A stretch of 32,243 nucleotides of DNA. Origin: an uncultured Rikenellaceae bacterium (GTDB taxonomy: Bacteria > Bacteroidota > Bacteroidia > Bacteroidales > Rikenellaceae). Where the stretch lies: positions 1-32,243 of the forward strand of contig CAMQVY010000023.1 in NCBI GenBank assembly GCA_947038405.1, read 5' to 3'. Below are positions 1-7,627 of the stretch, piece by piece; the stretch's first letter is position 1, and every line of letters starts with the position of its first letter. Made by a program: the position numbers and the translations under genes. The notes under the pieces were generated by a model, which was given only the letters and a program-made list of their open reading frames with translations, was not told the DNA's origin and searched no databases.

Positions 1-94
1 TTGGAGAGACTCTTTTTAGATTTATGAATGCAGGGAACTGCCCTTCGCGGGCGGCACTGCGTGATCGCAGAGAACTATGAGAGTCTCTCTAAGT
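1..94 (+). repeat. Palindromic repeat unit, copy 1 (left edge cut by the window)
   Basis: This 94-nt unit is identical to 106-199 except for A instead of G at position 56, and the two copies repeat with a 105-bp period. The ends form an inverted repeat (arm GGAGAGACTCT at the left, AGAGTCTCTC at the right). Two smaller hairpins lie inside: GCCC-TTCGC-GGGC and CTGCG-TGAT-CGCAG. The first two bases of the full 15-bp outer arm fall outside the window. A T-run follows the right arm on the + strand, so the unit could also act as a terminator for transcripts entering from the left. The unit is more GC-rich than its surroundings. I do not recognise the family. Confidence 0.9.
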
Positions 95-103
95 GGATTT
101 TTC

Positions 104-199
104 ACTTGGAGAGACTCTTTTTAGATTTATGAATGCAGGGAACTGCCCTTCGCGGGCGGCGCTGCGTGATCGCAGAGAACTATGAGAGTCTCTCTAAGT
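104..199 (+). repeat. Palindromic repeat unit, copy 2 (complete)
   Basis: This is the complete copy. The outer arms 104-118 (ACTTGGAGAGACTCT) and 185-199 (AGAGTCTCTCTAAGT) pair over all 15 positions with one G-U wobble. Inner hairpins are at 145-157 (GCCC, loop TTCGC, GGGC) and 162-175 (CTGCG, loop TGAT, CGCAG). It is separated from copy 1 by a 9-nt spacer and ends 4 nt before the stop codon of the leftward FAD-dehydrogenase gene. A T-run follows on the + strand. The layout of a closed outer stem with two inner hairpins resembles REP/BIME-type dispersed elements, but no mobilising transposase is visible in this window. Confidence 0.9.
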
Positions 200-203
200 A
201 TTT

Positions 204-1757
204 TTACAACTTTGATAGATTAATTGCATTTGCAATGTTCTCTCCATCAAGTGCAGCTGAAACAATACCTCCTGCATATCCTGCACCCTCTCCAGCTGGA
301 TATAAATTTGAATACTGCTCATGTGCCAATGTAACCTTATCTCTTGGAATACGTACTGGTGTTGATGTTCTTGACTCAACACCAATTATCAACGCTTCAT
401 TTGTTACAAATCCCCTCATTTTACGATTAAATGCAGATATACCTTCACGCAATGAATCAGAAACTAAACTAGGTAACCAATTATGCATATCCGAAGATGT
501 CACACCTGGAACATACGAACTCTTTTGAAGTGTCGATGAACGACGACCCGCCACAAAATCACCGACACGTTGTGCAGGAGCAATCTGACCATCGCCACCA
601 TGACTACGCGCAAGCTCTTCGTACTGCTGCTGATAATACAATCCTGCTAACTCACCATGCTCAGCTCTAAGATGCTCAAAATCCGATAATCGAACCTCTG
701 TAACAACTCCCGCATTAGCATACACTGAGTTACGATCCGATGCCGACATACCATTAACAACACACTCCTTAGAGTTTGTCATTGCTGGGACGATAAACCC
801 TCCAGGACACATACAAAATGAATATACTCCACGTCCACCAACTTGATTAACCAAAGAGTATGAAGCAGCAGGTAACCACTCCCCTCGCTCAGGTTGGTTA
901 TATTGGATTGAGTCAATTAAAGATTGAGGGTGCTCAACTCGCACTCCCATAGCAAAAGGTTTAGCCTCTACACGTACACCCTTATCATGGAGCATAATAT
1001 ATATATCTTTTGCAGAGTGTCCAGTTGCAAGAACAACGGCTGCACCATCAATTACCTCATCTCCACACTTAACTCCAGTTACTTTATCTCCTTTTAGAAT
1101 AATATCTGTAACCTTTGAGTTAAATCTGAAAATCGCACCGCAAGAGATCAAAGTCTGTCTTATATTACTAATTACTTTAGGAAGTTTATCTGTTCCAATA
1201 TGAGGATGGGCATCAAAAAGTATCTCAGGATTTGCACCATGAAATACTAATGTTTGAAGTATTTTATTATAATCTCCACGTTTTTTTGAACGTGTAAATA
1301 GTTTTCCATCAGAGAATGTCCCTGCCCCACCCTCTCCAAAGGCGTAATTTGAATCTGGATTAATCTCCTTATTTCTATTTATATCCGCAATATCAATTTT
1401 TCGAGATGAAACATCTTTTCCCCTCTCTAATAAAATTGGCTTATAATTAAGCTCCACTAATCGCAACGCAGCAAAAAGTGCCGCAGGACCAGATCCGACA
1501 ATTACAATAGGTGTTGCATTATCTACATTCGGATAGTCAAAATGTAATAACGATGGTGTTGGCTCATTGTCAATATAGAGCTCTAAAGTCAAATTTATTT
1601 TCGGAACTCTTTTTCGAGCATCAATCGAGCGTTTCAAAACTCGAATCATTGCAATCTGAGAGACCTCAATATCAGCATGATCTGCGGCTATTGAAGTATA
1701 TGTTTCTTTGTCTGCAGCTTGTTTTGGAGTCAAAACAAGTGATATTTGTTGTGGCAT
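204..1757 (-). CDS. FAD-dependent dehydrogenase (COG2509-like)
   Basis: This 517-residue protein is a probable soluble flavoprotein oxidoreductase; its substrate is unknown. After a mixed N-terminal region of about 80 residues comes a Rossmann FAD-binding motif, GSGPAA at 88-93, with the ribose-binding acidic residue in LLERG (E111). A second family motif, GEGGAGTFSDGKL, lies at 141-153, and a C-terminal FAD motif, YPAGEGAGYAGG, is near residues 490-502. This arrangement matches the COG2509 group of uncharacterised FAD-dependent dehydrogenases and is of full length for it. The ATG at 1757 is the first in-frame start and gives the expected N-terminus. The gene stands alone: the next gene is divergent, and tandem palindromic repeats follow its stop codon. 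The flavoprotein assignment is firm; the reaction is not known from sequence. Confidence 0.85.
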   Translation of the reverse strand: MPQQISLVLTPKQAADKETYTSIAADHADIEVSQIAMIRVLKRSIDARKRVPKINLTLELYIDNEPTPSLLHFDYPNVDNATPIVIVGSGPAALFAALRLVELNYKPILLERGKDVSSRKIDIADINRNKEINPDSNYAFGEGGAGTFSDGKLFTRSKKRGDYNKILQTLVFHGANPEILFDAHPHIGTDKLPKVISNIRQTLISCGAIFRFNSKVTDIILKGDKVTGVKCGDEVIDGAAVVLATGHSAKDIYIMLHDKGVRVEAKPFAMGVRVEHPQSLIDSIQYNQPERGEWLPAASYSLVNQVGGRGVYSFCMCPGGFIVPAMTNSKECVVNGMSASDRNSVYANAGVVTEVRLSDFEHLRAEHGELAGLYYQQQYEELARSHGGDGQIAPAQRVGDFVAGRRSSTLQKSSYVPGVTSSDMHNWLPSLVSDSLREGISAFNRKMRGFVTNEALIIGVESRTSTPVRIPRDKVTLAHEQYSNLYPAGEGAGYAGGIVSAALDGENIANAINLSKL

Positions 1758-1784
1758 TTACGTATTTTTTAATTGTTTTCGTCT

Positions 1785-1792
1785 CAAATTTA
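1785..1792 (-). promoter_or_regulatory. Candidate -7 element for the FAD-dehydrogenase gene
   Basis: Read on the minus strand this is TAAATTTG, matching the Bacteroidota -7 consensus TAnnTTTG, 28 nt upstream of the start codon. No clear TTTG -33 box lies at the expected spacing, so this rests on the -7 element and its position only. Confidence 0.4.
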
Positions 1793-1896
1793 CTATTTTT
1801 GTAGTTAGTATTAATGCTTTTATAGATGTTTTATTTAAATTGCATTAACTTTTGAGCATTAAAGAGATTAAATAGAACTTAAATAAAGAGCTACGT

Positions 1897-2625
1897 ATGA
1901 GAAAAATCGTAATTATTCCAACATATAATGAGAAAGAGAATATATCTTTAATGATAAATAAAGTATTCTCTCTTAATGAAGAGTTTGATATACTAATTAT
2001 TGACGACAACTCTCCTGACGGCACTGCTAAGATAGTTAAAAAAGAGCAAGAGACGTACAAAAACAGACTACACATCATTGAACGTAGTGGAAAACTGGGA
2101 CTTGGATCAGCATATATTACTGGATTCAAATGGGCCTTAGAGAGTAATTATGATTACATATTTGAAATGGATTGTGATTTTTCACACAATCCTGATGACT
2201 TAATTAGACTATATAATGAGGCTATCAATGGTAGTGATTTAGTGATAGGATCACGATACATTAAAGGTGTTAATGTTATTAATTGGCCTATGTCTCGCCT
2301 ACTTATCTCATTTTTCGCATCTAAATATGTAAAATATATTACAGGAATGCCAGTGAAAGATGCAACTGCGGGATTTGTCTGCTACTCAAAAGAGCTATTA
2401 AATAGCATTGCCCTTGAAAATGTTGAGATGAAAGGATATGGTTTTCAAATAGAGATGAAGTACACCTCATGGAAATTGGGATTTAACATCAAAGAGGTAT
2501 CTATTATATTTACGGAGAGAGTACAAGGTACATCTAAAATGAGTAGTAGCATATTTGGTGAAGCATTTTGGGGAGTAATGAAGTTGAGATTCAGAAGAAT
2601 AAAAGGCAAAAATAGAACATTATAA
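1897..2625 (+). CDS. Polyprenol monophosphomannose synthase-like GT2 glycosyltransferase
   Basis: A 242-residue family 2 glycosyltransferase of the Dpm1 type. It is expected to transfer a sugar, classically mannose from GDP-mannose, to a polyprenyl phosphate at the inner face of the cytoplasmic membrane. The GT-A fold starts at residue 4 (VIIPTYNEKEN). The nucleotide-binding motif DDNSPDG is at 36-42, the Dpm1-typical ERSGKLGLGSAY at 62-73, and the metal-binding MDCDFSHNP at 91-99, followed by GSRYIKG near 119-125. It has no C-terminal membrane segments, as in short bacterial Dpm1 homologues. It is divergent from the FAD-dehydrogenase gene and followed 70 nt later by pyrC on the same strand. 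Sugar specificity cannot be read from sequence. Confidence 0.85.
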   Translation: MRKIVIIPTYNEKENISLMINKVFSLNEEFDILIIDDNSPDGTAKIVKKEQETYKNRLHIIERSGKLGLGSAYITGFKWALESNYDYIFEMDCDFSHNPDDLIRLYNEAINGSDLVIGSRYIKGVNVINWPMSRLLISFFASKYVKYITGMPVKDATAGFVCYSKELLNSIALENVEMKGYGFQIEMKYTSWKLGFNIKEVSIIFTERVQGTSKMSSSIFGEAFWGVMKLRFRRIKGKNRTL

Positions 2626-2695
2626 TTCTTATATACTGCAACCATAAATAGATGATTGTAGCAAAAAAGTAAATAATAAAAAATCATAGAGTACA

Positions 2696-4045
2696 ATGTC
2701 AAAAATACTGATTAAAAACGGAACGATTATAAATGAAGGTGTATCTTTTTGTGGATATATTTTATCTGAAAATGGAGTAATAATCGAAATCGGTGAGGGT
2801 AACGTACCTGACTTCTTAGAGCAAAATTTCCATGGAGAGACAATTGATGCTAAGGGCAAATTAGTAATCCCTGGAGTTATTGATGACCAAGTACACTTTC
2901 GTGAGCCAGGACTTACTCACAAAGGGGACATTCATAGTGAATCTATTGCTGGTGTCGCAGGGGGTGTGACATCATTTATGGAGATGCCAAACACCTCGCC
3001 TTCAACTACAGATTTCACTCAATGGGAGTGGAAAATGGAGCGAGCTGCGGAAACTTCAGTTGCAAACTACTCATTTTATATGGGGGCAACTAATGATAAC
3101 ATAGAGAGTATCTCAAAATTAGATCCTAAGCGTGTTTGCGGTGTTAAACTATTTATGGGATCATCGACAGGGAATATGCTTGTTGACAGTGAAAAGATGT
3201 TATCCGCAATTTTTGCCGAGAGCCCAACTCTAATCGCAACACATTGTGAAGATGAGGCTACAATACAAGCTAATATAAAACAGTTTAGAGCCGAGTATGG
3301 GAATGATGTACTTCCATCAATGCACCCTTTAATTAGAAGTAGTGAGGCTTGTTATAAAAGCTCTTCACGCGCAGCAGAGTTAGCTAGTAAGTATGGAGCA
3401 GATCTACACATATTACATATAAGTACTGAACAAGAGTTATCTATCTTCGATACAAAACCACTTGAAGAGAAAAAAATAACTGGAGAGGTGTGCGTTCACC
3501 ACTTATGGTTTGACGACAGAAGCTATGAAACAAAAGGAAACTTAATAAAATGGAATCCTGCTATTAAATCTAAGAGAGATAGAGATGCTCTTAGAGAGGG
3601 CTTGATCTGCGGCAAATTAGATATTGTAGCAACAGACCACGCACCACACACAATAGAAGAGAAGTTGAAAAGTTATTGGCAAGCTCCGTCTGGCGGTCCT
3701 CTACTCCAACACTCATTAGTAACAATGTTGGAGATGGTAAACCAAGGTATATTCTCAATTGAAAATGTTGTAACAAAAATGTGCCATGCGCCTGCGATTC
3801 GATACAAAGTGGAAAAAAGAGGATTTCTTCGTCAGGGATACTATGCAGATATAGTTATTATTAATCCAAACAAAAATTGGCAGGTAAGCAAAAGTAATAT
3901 TTTATATAAATGTGGATGGTCTCCTTTTGATGGCGTAAACTTCAATAATTATGTTGATACAACCATAATTAATGGTGAAGTTGTTTGTCGCAATGGAGAG
4001 GTAAATACAGAATATAGAGGAATGTCTCTATGTTTTAATCGTTAA
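2696..4045 (+). CDS. pyrC: Dihydroorotase
   Basis: A 449-residue amidohydrolase of the class I dihydroorotase type, catalysing reversible cyclisation of carbamoyl-aspartate to dihydroorotate in pyrimidine synthesis (cytosol). Visible motifs: DDQVHFREPGLTHKGD from residue 63; GGVTSFMEMPNT; GVKLFMGSSTGNM, whose lysine is probably the carboxylated metal bridge; the ATHCEDE and ILHIS histidines; and the catalytic aspartate in VATDHAPHT. The first histidine of the usual HxH metal motif is glutamine here (Q65-V-H67). I believe this is shared by other Bacteroidota dihydroorotases, so it need not mean inactivity. The ATG at 2696 gives the normal N-terminus (MSKILIKNGTI). The gene may be cotranscribed with the preceding GT2 gene. 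No other pyrimidine genes are nearby. Confidence 0.92.
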   Translation: MSKILIKNGTIINEGVSFCGYILSENGVIIEIGEGNVPDFLEQNFHGETIDAKGKLVIPGVIDDQVHFREPGLTHKGDIHSESIAGVAGGVTSFMEMPNTSPSTTDFTQWEWKMERAAETSVANYSFYMGATNDNIESISKLDPKRVCGVKLFMGSSTGNMLVDSEKMLSAIFAESPTLIATHCEDEATIQANIKQFRAEYGNDVLPSMHPLIRSSEACYKSSSRAAELASKYGADLHILHISTEQELSIFDTKPLEEKKITGEVCVHHLWFDDRSYETKGNLIKWNPAIKSKRDRDALREGLICGKLDIVATDHAPHTIEEKLKSYWQAPSGGPLLQHSLVTMLEMVNQGIFSIENVVTKMCHAPAIRYKVEKRGFLRQGYYADIVIINPNKNWQVSKSNILYKCGWSPFDGVNFNNYVDTTIINGEVVCRNGEVNTEYRGMSLCFNR

Positions 4046-4110
4046 AAACAGTTATTTGAGACCTATTTACATAAAAAAAACAAAATAATTGTAAAAAAGT
4101 GCTGTAATAA

Positions 4111-4141
4111 TTTGGAGTTACAAATATTTTCCATACCTTTG
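4111..4141 (+). promoter_or_regulatory. Bacteroidota consensus promoter for tRNA-Leu
   Basis: TTTG at 4111-4114 and TACCTTTG at 4134-4141 are separated by exactly 19 nt, matching the phylum's TTTG-N19-TAnnTTTG promoter. The predicted transcription start is a few nucleotides later, just ahead of the tRNA at 4159. This is the clearest promoter in the window. Confidence 0.85.
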
Positions 4142-4158
4142 CAACGCAATCAGGAAAT

Positions 4159-4240
4159 GCGGATATGGCGTAATTGGTAGCCGCGCTAGACTTAGGATCT
4201 AGTGTCGTGAGACGTGGGGGTTCGAGTCCCTTTATCCGCA
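4159..4240 (+). tRNA. tRNA-Leu (anticodon UAG)
   Basis: The acceptor arms GCGGATA (4159-4165) and TATCCGC (4233-4239) pair perfectly, with discriminator A at 4240 and no encoded CCA. The anticodon stem CTAGA/TCTAG encloses the 7-nt loop CTTAGGA, giving anticodon TAG, which reads leucine CUA codons. A long variable arm (TGTCGTGAGACG region) identifies a class II tRNA, and the T arm carries GTTCGAGTC. It has its own promoter and its own terminator. Confidence 0.97.
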
Positions 4241-4244
4241 CTTC

Positions 4245-4277
4245 AAAAAAGGTTATCTTTTGATAACCTTTTTTTTT
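4245..4277 (+). terminator. Intrinsic terminator after tRNA-Leu
   Basis: GGTTATC and GATAACC pair around a TTTT loop. The stem is extended by A-T pairs and followed by a T-run to 4277. It begins 4 nt after the tRNA. Confidence 0.92.
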
Positions 4278-4663
4278 GCTACATATACCAAATCTTGCAC
4301 TTCAAAAATAAGTAGACCACAATCACCCTATCCTTATTAAGAAACTAATCAATCTGAAATTATAACCAAAGCCAATAACAGTGCGAGAGAGTCAGACAAT
4401 ACATACACTGTTCATACTGTTTTTATGCTCTAAAAAAGTATTCCCTACCAACTCGTGATAGGGAATGTGCGACTCATCTTGTACGTCGCTGGTTACTTGG
4501 TCACACCTTAGTATTTGCCGATACCTCAAATTATTTAATTTATTATATATTCTTATTAAATACAGATACTCTAGTGCACTTACCATTCATATTATCATAT
4601 ATAATAATATGAATGCAGATATAATTACAAATCTTTGTTATCACAAATGATAAGTAATGGGTT
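4278..4663. other. 386-bp stretch without a convincing gene
   Basis: No ORF here has recognisable protein content; two 61-64 codon frames run across it on opposite strands but contain no motif. The only clear structure is at 4432-4489, a leftward hairpin-plus-T-run with a neighbouring second hairpin, listed separately. The part from about 4500 to 4663 is AT-rich and presumably carries the XRE gene promoter, but I see no good TAnnTTTG element. Confidence 0.6.
4432..4489 (-). terminator. Leftward intrinsic terminator with an adjacent hairpin; possible 3' end of a small RNA
   Basis: On the minus strand ATTCCCTA and TAGGGAAT (4459-4466 and 4440-4447) form a perfect 8-bp stem with an 11-nt loop, followed by AC and six T residues (4437-4432). 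Just upstream on the same strand GCGAC and GTCGC (4485-4489 and 4469-4473) form a second short stem. No leftward protein gene lies between here and the terminator at 6449-6494, so this would terminate a non-coding transcript or be a relic. Confidence 0.55.
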
Positions 4664-4912
4664 ATGGAAACAAATGACATTTTAAAGGAATTAGGTCGTA
4701 ATATTAAAACTATTCGAGTGCAAAGAGGTATGACACAACAAGAATTAACATCATTATGCTATTTGGAAACATCAAATATGTGTAGAATAGAGGCAGGTAG
4801 AAGTAATTTAACAGTCGGAACACTAAACAAAATTGCAACCTATCTAGGTATTAAGATTAAAGATTTATTTTTCAATAATTGGAACCCCTTATATTTACAA
4901 TATAAATATTGA
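4664..4912 (+). CDS. Small XRE-family helix-turn-helix regulator
   Basis: This 82-residue protein is essentially one HTH_3 DNA-binding domain, spanning about residues 8-66. The pattern LGRNIKTIRVQRGMTQQELT, then a recognition helix containing SNMCRIEAGRSNLTVGTL, then IATYLGIKIKDLF is characteristic of Cro/CI-type regulators. It has no effector or dimerisation domain. The target is unknown. It lies 160 bp upstream of gdhA on the same strand, but gdhA has its own promoter, so a link to glutamate metabolism is not implied. Similar stand-alone XRE proteins also occur as chromosomal orphans or mobile-element remnants. Confidence 0.85.
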   Translation: METNDILKELGRNIKTIRVQRGMTQQELTSLCYLETSNMCRIEAGRSNLTVGTLNKIATYLGIKIKDLFFNNWNPLYLQYKY

Positions 4913-5008
4913 CTAAATCAATATAAGAGCCTTTAATAGCTATATCTACAAATAATATGTTTATATTTTAACATATTAAACCTTTTTTACTGTAAATTTA
5001 ATTTAACC

Positions 5009-5040
5009 TTTGTTTTTTCAACATTATAATGTTATTTTTG
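5009..5040 (+). promoter_or_regulatory. Promoter of gdhA
   Basis: TTTG at 5009-5012 and TATTTTTG at 5033-5040 are separated by 20 nt, close to the Bacteroidota TTTG-N19-TAnnTTTG consensus. They lie about 33 nt ahead of the gdhA start codon, which implies a short 5' leader. Confidence 0.7.
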
Positions 5041-5072
5041 TGGTTGTAAGAAAATAAAAATAATAATATTGT

Positions 5073-6428
5073 ATGGAAAAAGTAGTAAAAGAGTACGTAG
5101 ATAGTTTTATGTCTGAAATTATCGCAAATAACCCAAATGAAAAAGAGTTTCACCAAGCTGTAACAGAAGTTGTTGAGAGTGTTGCAGAGTATGTTGTTCA
5201 AAATCCACAACTTCAAAAAATGAAGGTTTTAGAGCGCATCGCAGCTCCTGAAAGAGTTATAATCTTCAGAGTACCTTGGTTGAATGATAAGGGTGAGGTG
5301 ATGATTAATAGAGGTTATAGAGTTCAGATGAACAGTGCGATTGGCCCATACAAAGGTGGCTTGCGTTTTCATCCAAGTGTAAACTTGAGTATCTTGAAAT
5401 TCTTAGCTTTTGAACAAGTTTTCAAAAATAGCCTTACAACTCTTCCTATGGGTGGAGGTAAAGGTGGTTCAGACTTTAATCCTAAAGGAAAATCTGATAA
5501 TGAAGTAATGAAATTCTGTCAAAGTTTTATGACAGAACTACAAAGACATATCGGACAGCACACAGATGTTCCTGCGGGAGATATTGGTGTTGGTGGTCGT
5601 GAGATCGGTTTTATGTATGGTCAATACAAAAGATTGCGTAATGAATTTACTGGAACACTTACTGGTAAGGGATTAAATTGGGGTGGCTCACCACTTCGTC
5701 CTGAAGCAACTGGATATGGTACATGCTACTTCGCTAATGCAATGTTAGAGAGCAGAGGTACTAGTTTTGAAGGTAAAACTGTCGTTATTTCTGGAGCTGG
5801 AAATGTTGCTCAATATGCAGTTGAAAAAGCAACTCAGTTAGGTGGTAAAGTTGTTACTATTTCAGACTCGGCAGGTTATGTATATGACGAAGAAGGTATT
5901 GATGCGGAGAAATTAGCTTATATCTTAGAGCTTAAAAATATATTTAGAGGTAGAGTGAAAGAGTATGTTGATAGATACCCTAAAGCTCAATATTTTGAGG
6001 GACAAGCTCCTTGGGGCGTAAAGTGCGACATTGCACTACCTTGCGCAACTCAAAATGAACTTAATGGTGAGCAGGCTCAAACACTCGTTGCAAATGGTTG
6101 TATCTGTGTTGCAGAGGGCGCTAACATGCCATCTACTCCTGAGGCTATTGAAATTTTCCATAAAGCTAAAATTCTTTTTGCTCCAGGAAAAGCTTCTAAC
6201 GCTGGTGGTGTTGCAACATCTGGATTGGAAATGTCACAAAACTCAATTAGATTATCATGGACTCCAGAGGAAGTTGATGCTAAATTACAACAAATTATGT
6301 TAGATATTCACACTGCCTGCGTTAAATATGGTACAGAGGCTGATGGATATATAAATTATGTTAAAGGGGCAAATATTGCAGGTTTCATAAAAGTAGCTAA
6401 TGCAATGATGGCTCAAGGTTTGGTATAA
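5073..6428 (+). CDS. gdhA: Glutamate dehydrogenase
   Basis: A 451-residue hexameric-type glutamate dehydrogenase, interconverting 2-oxoglutarate plus ammonia and glutamate. It is the usual ammonium assimilation enzyme of this phylum and is cytosolic. The substrate-binding region includes GPYKGGLRFHP (91-101), the catalytic lysine in PMGGGKGGSDF (K130) and the catalytic aspartate in DVPAGDIG (D170). The dinucleotide fold has GAGNVA at 241-246. The length and order match the 450-residue NADP-type family, though I would not fix cofactor preference from sequence. Its own promoter lies upstream, and a 19-bp hairpin terminator shared with lrgB lies downstream, so the gene is monocistronic. Confidence 0.96.
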   Translation: MEKVVKEYVDSFMSEIIANNPNEKEFHQAVTEVVESVAEYVVQNPQLQKMKVLERIAAPERVIIFRVPWLNDKGEVMINRGYRVQMNSAIGPYKGGLRFHPSVNLSILKFLAFEQVFKNSLTTLPMGGGKGGSDFNPKGKSDNEVMKFCQSFMTELQRHIGQHTDVPAGDIGVGGREIGFMYGQYKRLRNEFTGTLTGKGLNWGGSPLRPEATGYGTCYFANAMLESRGTSFEGKTVVISGAGNVAQYAVEKATQLGGKVVTISDSAGYVYDEEGIDAEKLAYILELKNIFRGRVKEYVDRYPKAQYFEGQAPWGVKCDIALPCATQNELNGEQAQTLVANGCICVAEGANMPSTPEAIEIFHKAKILFAPGKASNAGGVATSGLEMSQNSIRLSWTPEEVDAKLQQIMLDIHTACVKYGTEADGYINYVKGANIAGFIKVANAMMAQGLV

Positions 6429-6448
6429 TAAATATCTATATACTTACA

Positions 6449-6494
6449 AGAAAGAGTATTTACAAACGATATAATGTTTGTAAATACTCTTTCT
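6449..6494. terminator. Bidirectional terminator between gdhA and lrgB
   Basis: Arms 6449-6467 and 6476-6494 form a perfect 19-bp stem with an 8-nt loop (GATATAAT). It sits between converging genes and could serve both. Only a short mixed T stretch follows on the + strand. Confidence 0.85.
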
Positions 6495-6497
6495 ATT

Positions 6498-6542
6498 TTC
6501 TCTGAGATCACGCAGCTCAACCCACATAGGAGAGGTCCCTCA
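6498..6542 (-). repeat. Diverged copy of the palindromic repeat core
   Basis: Read on the minus strand these 45 nt align without gaps to 139-183 of copy 2 in the window-start repeat, with about 33 of 45 positions identical. GCTGCGTGATC is shared exactly, followed by C-A-G-A-G-A-A. The outer arms are not preserved. It starts 4 nt after the lrgB stop codon on the minus strand and abuts the gdhA/lrgB terminator. The placement directly after a stop codon matches that of the first pair. Confidence 0.65.
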
Positions 6543-6546
6543 ATCT

Positions 6547-7227
6547 CTACCAAAAAGCCAAAATAAACACAGTAAATATCCCCGCAACACACATTGAAAC
6601 ACTACTAACCGCACCCTCAATCTTACCCATCTCTAGTGCTCTAGCAGAGCCAATTGCATGACTTGTAGTTCCCATTCCAACACCAGTTGCTATTGGGTTT
6701 TTAATATTAAGTATTTTTACTAATATTGGATTAAGTACAGCTCCAAATATTCCGCACATAATTACACATAGTGCAGTAATGGATCTATCTCCTCCTAATA
6801 TTGTAGATAAATCCATTGCAATAGCTGTTGTAACAGACTTAGGCAGCATAGATAAAATTGTTAAATTACTTATGTCGAAAAGCTGACATAATATATATGT
6901 ACTTCCAATTGAACATATAGATCCACCTATTGACCCAGCAAAGATTGGAATGAAATTTTCTCCTAGAATTTTGCGCTGATGGTATATATTCATTCCTAGT
7001 AGCGCAGTAGATGGTCCAATAAACATATTTAGAAACTCACCACCTATCATATATTCCGAGTATGACACACCCAGAAGTTGCATTACCCCTAATGATATTA
7101 ATGTAGCCATGAGTAGCGGATTAGCTATCGCCCATCGTAATCTCCTCGATATAGTGGTTGCAATGACAAATGATAATATTGTCAACAATACTCCAAATAT
7201 AGGACTCAGTAAGATTGCCTCTTTCAT
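6547..7227 (-). CDS. lrgB: LrgB-family membrane protein
   Basis: A 226-residue integral membrane protein with about seven hydrophobic segments, of the LrgB/CidB family. This family works with LrgA/CidA as a holin/antiholin-like pair and has been implicated in export of small metabolites and control of autolysis. Family signatures are LPKSVTTAIAMDLS in the middle and GVGMGTTSHAIGSARALE near the C-terminus. The start codon overlaps the lrgA stop by 4 nt, so the two are translationally coupled. The stop codon is followed at once by a diverged palindromic repeat and then a shared terminator. Family assignment is firm; the transported compound is not known for this organism. Confidence 0.93.
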   Translation of the reverse strand: MKEAILLSPIFGVLLTILSFVIATTISRRLRWAIANPLLMATLISLGVMQLLGVSYSEYMIGGEFLNMFIGPSTALLGMNIYHQRKILGENFIPIFAGSIGGSICSIGSTYILCQLFDISNLTILSMLPKSVTTAIAMDLSTILGGDRSITALCVIMCGIFGAVLNPILVKILNIKNPIATGVGMGTTSHAIGSARALEMGKIEGAVSSVSMCVAGIFTVFILAFW

Positions 7228-7583
7228 ATTTTTTTGCGATCTATAATTCGTTGAACCAAAATTGTAATATAAGTCGAACTTAAAAAAGTTATAATTAAAG
7301 TTATTAATACAATAATCAATATAGATAAAAACTGATCCTTAAACAGTACAAAGTCTTCAAATATTTTCAAACATACCGGAATAAAAAACATTGCCATGTT
7401 TTTAGTTATAAAAGTGGCACTCTCTGAGATAGCACTCTCTTTAATTATGCCTGATTTAAGTAGTAATAGAAATGATAATAATCCTATAACTGAAGCAGGG
7501 ATTCCAAATGGAATATACTTAACAATCATATCACTAATGATATATACCGTTAATATTATTGATATCTGTTTTAAAATTTTCAT
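7224..7583 (-). CDS. lrgA: LrgA/CidA-family membrane protein
   Basis: A 119-residue protein with four predicted membrane segments (about residues 5-25, 30-48, 62-80 and 85-112), of the LrgA/CidA holin-like family. The segment PFGIPASVIGLLSFLLLL is the family hallmark. It is the first gene of a two-gene leftward unit with lrgB, overlapping it by 4 nt. A -7 element matching TAnnTTTG lies about 45 nt upstream. No LytTR or LysR-type regulator, which often accompanies lrgAB elsewhere, is adjacent here. Confidence 0.9.
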   Translation of the reverse strand: MKILKQISIILTVYIISDMIVKYIPFGIPASVIGLLSFLLLLKSGIIKESAISESATFITKNMAMFFIPVCLKIFEDFVLFKDQFLSILIIVLITLIITFLSSTYITILVQRIIDRKKI

Positions 7584-7627
7584 GTACTTTGATTTATCTT
7601 TATACTCTTTAAGAGTTGTGTATCCTG

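Noticed and set aside
1..199. CRISPR array
   Set aside because: There are only two units, each a long structured element of 94 nt with a 9-nt spacer, and there are no cas genes.
133..528. 131-codon + strand frame running through a repeat unit
   Set aside because: It is antisense to the well-supported FAD-dehydrogenase gene and starts inside the palindromic repeat; it has no family content.
4035..4241. 68-codon minus-strand frame over the tRNA-Leu gene
   Set aside because: It is an artefact of translating the tRNA complement; the tRNA has a complete cloverleaf, promoter and terminator.
4392..4650. Two overlapping small frames (64 codons minus, 61 codons plus) between tRNA-Leu and the XRE gene
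   Set aside because: Neither has a recognisable motif, and a hairpin terminator lies inside the minus-strand frame.
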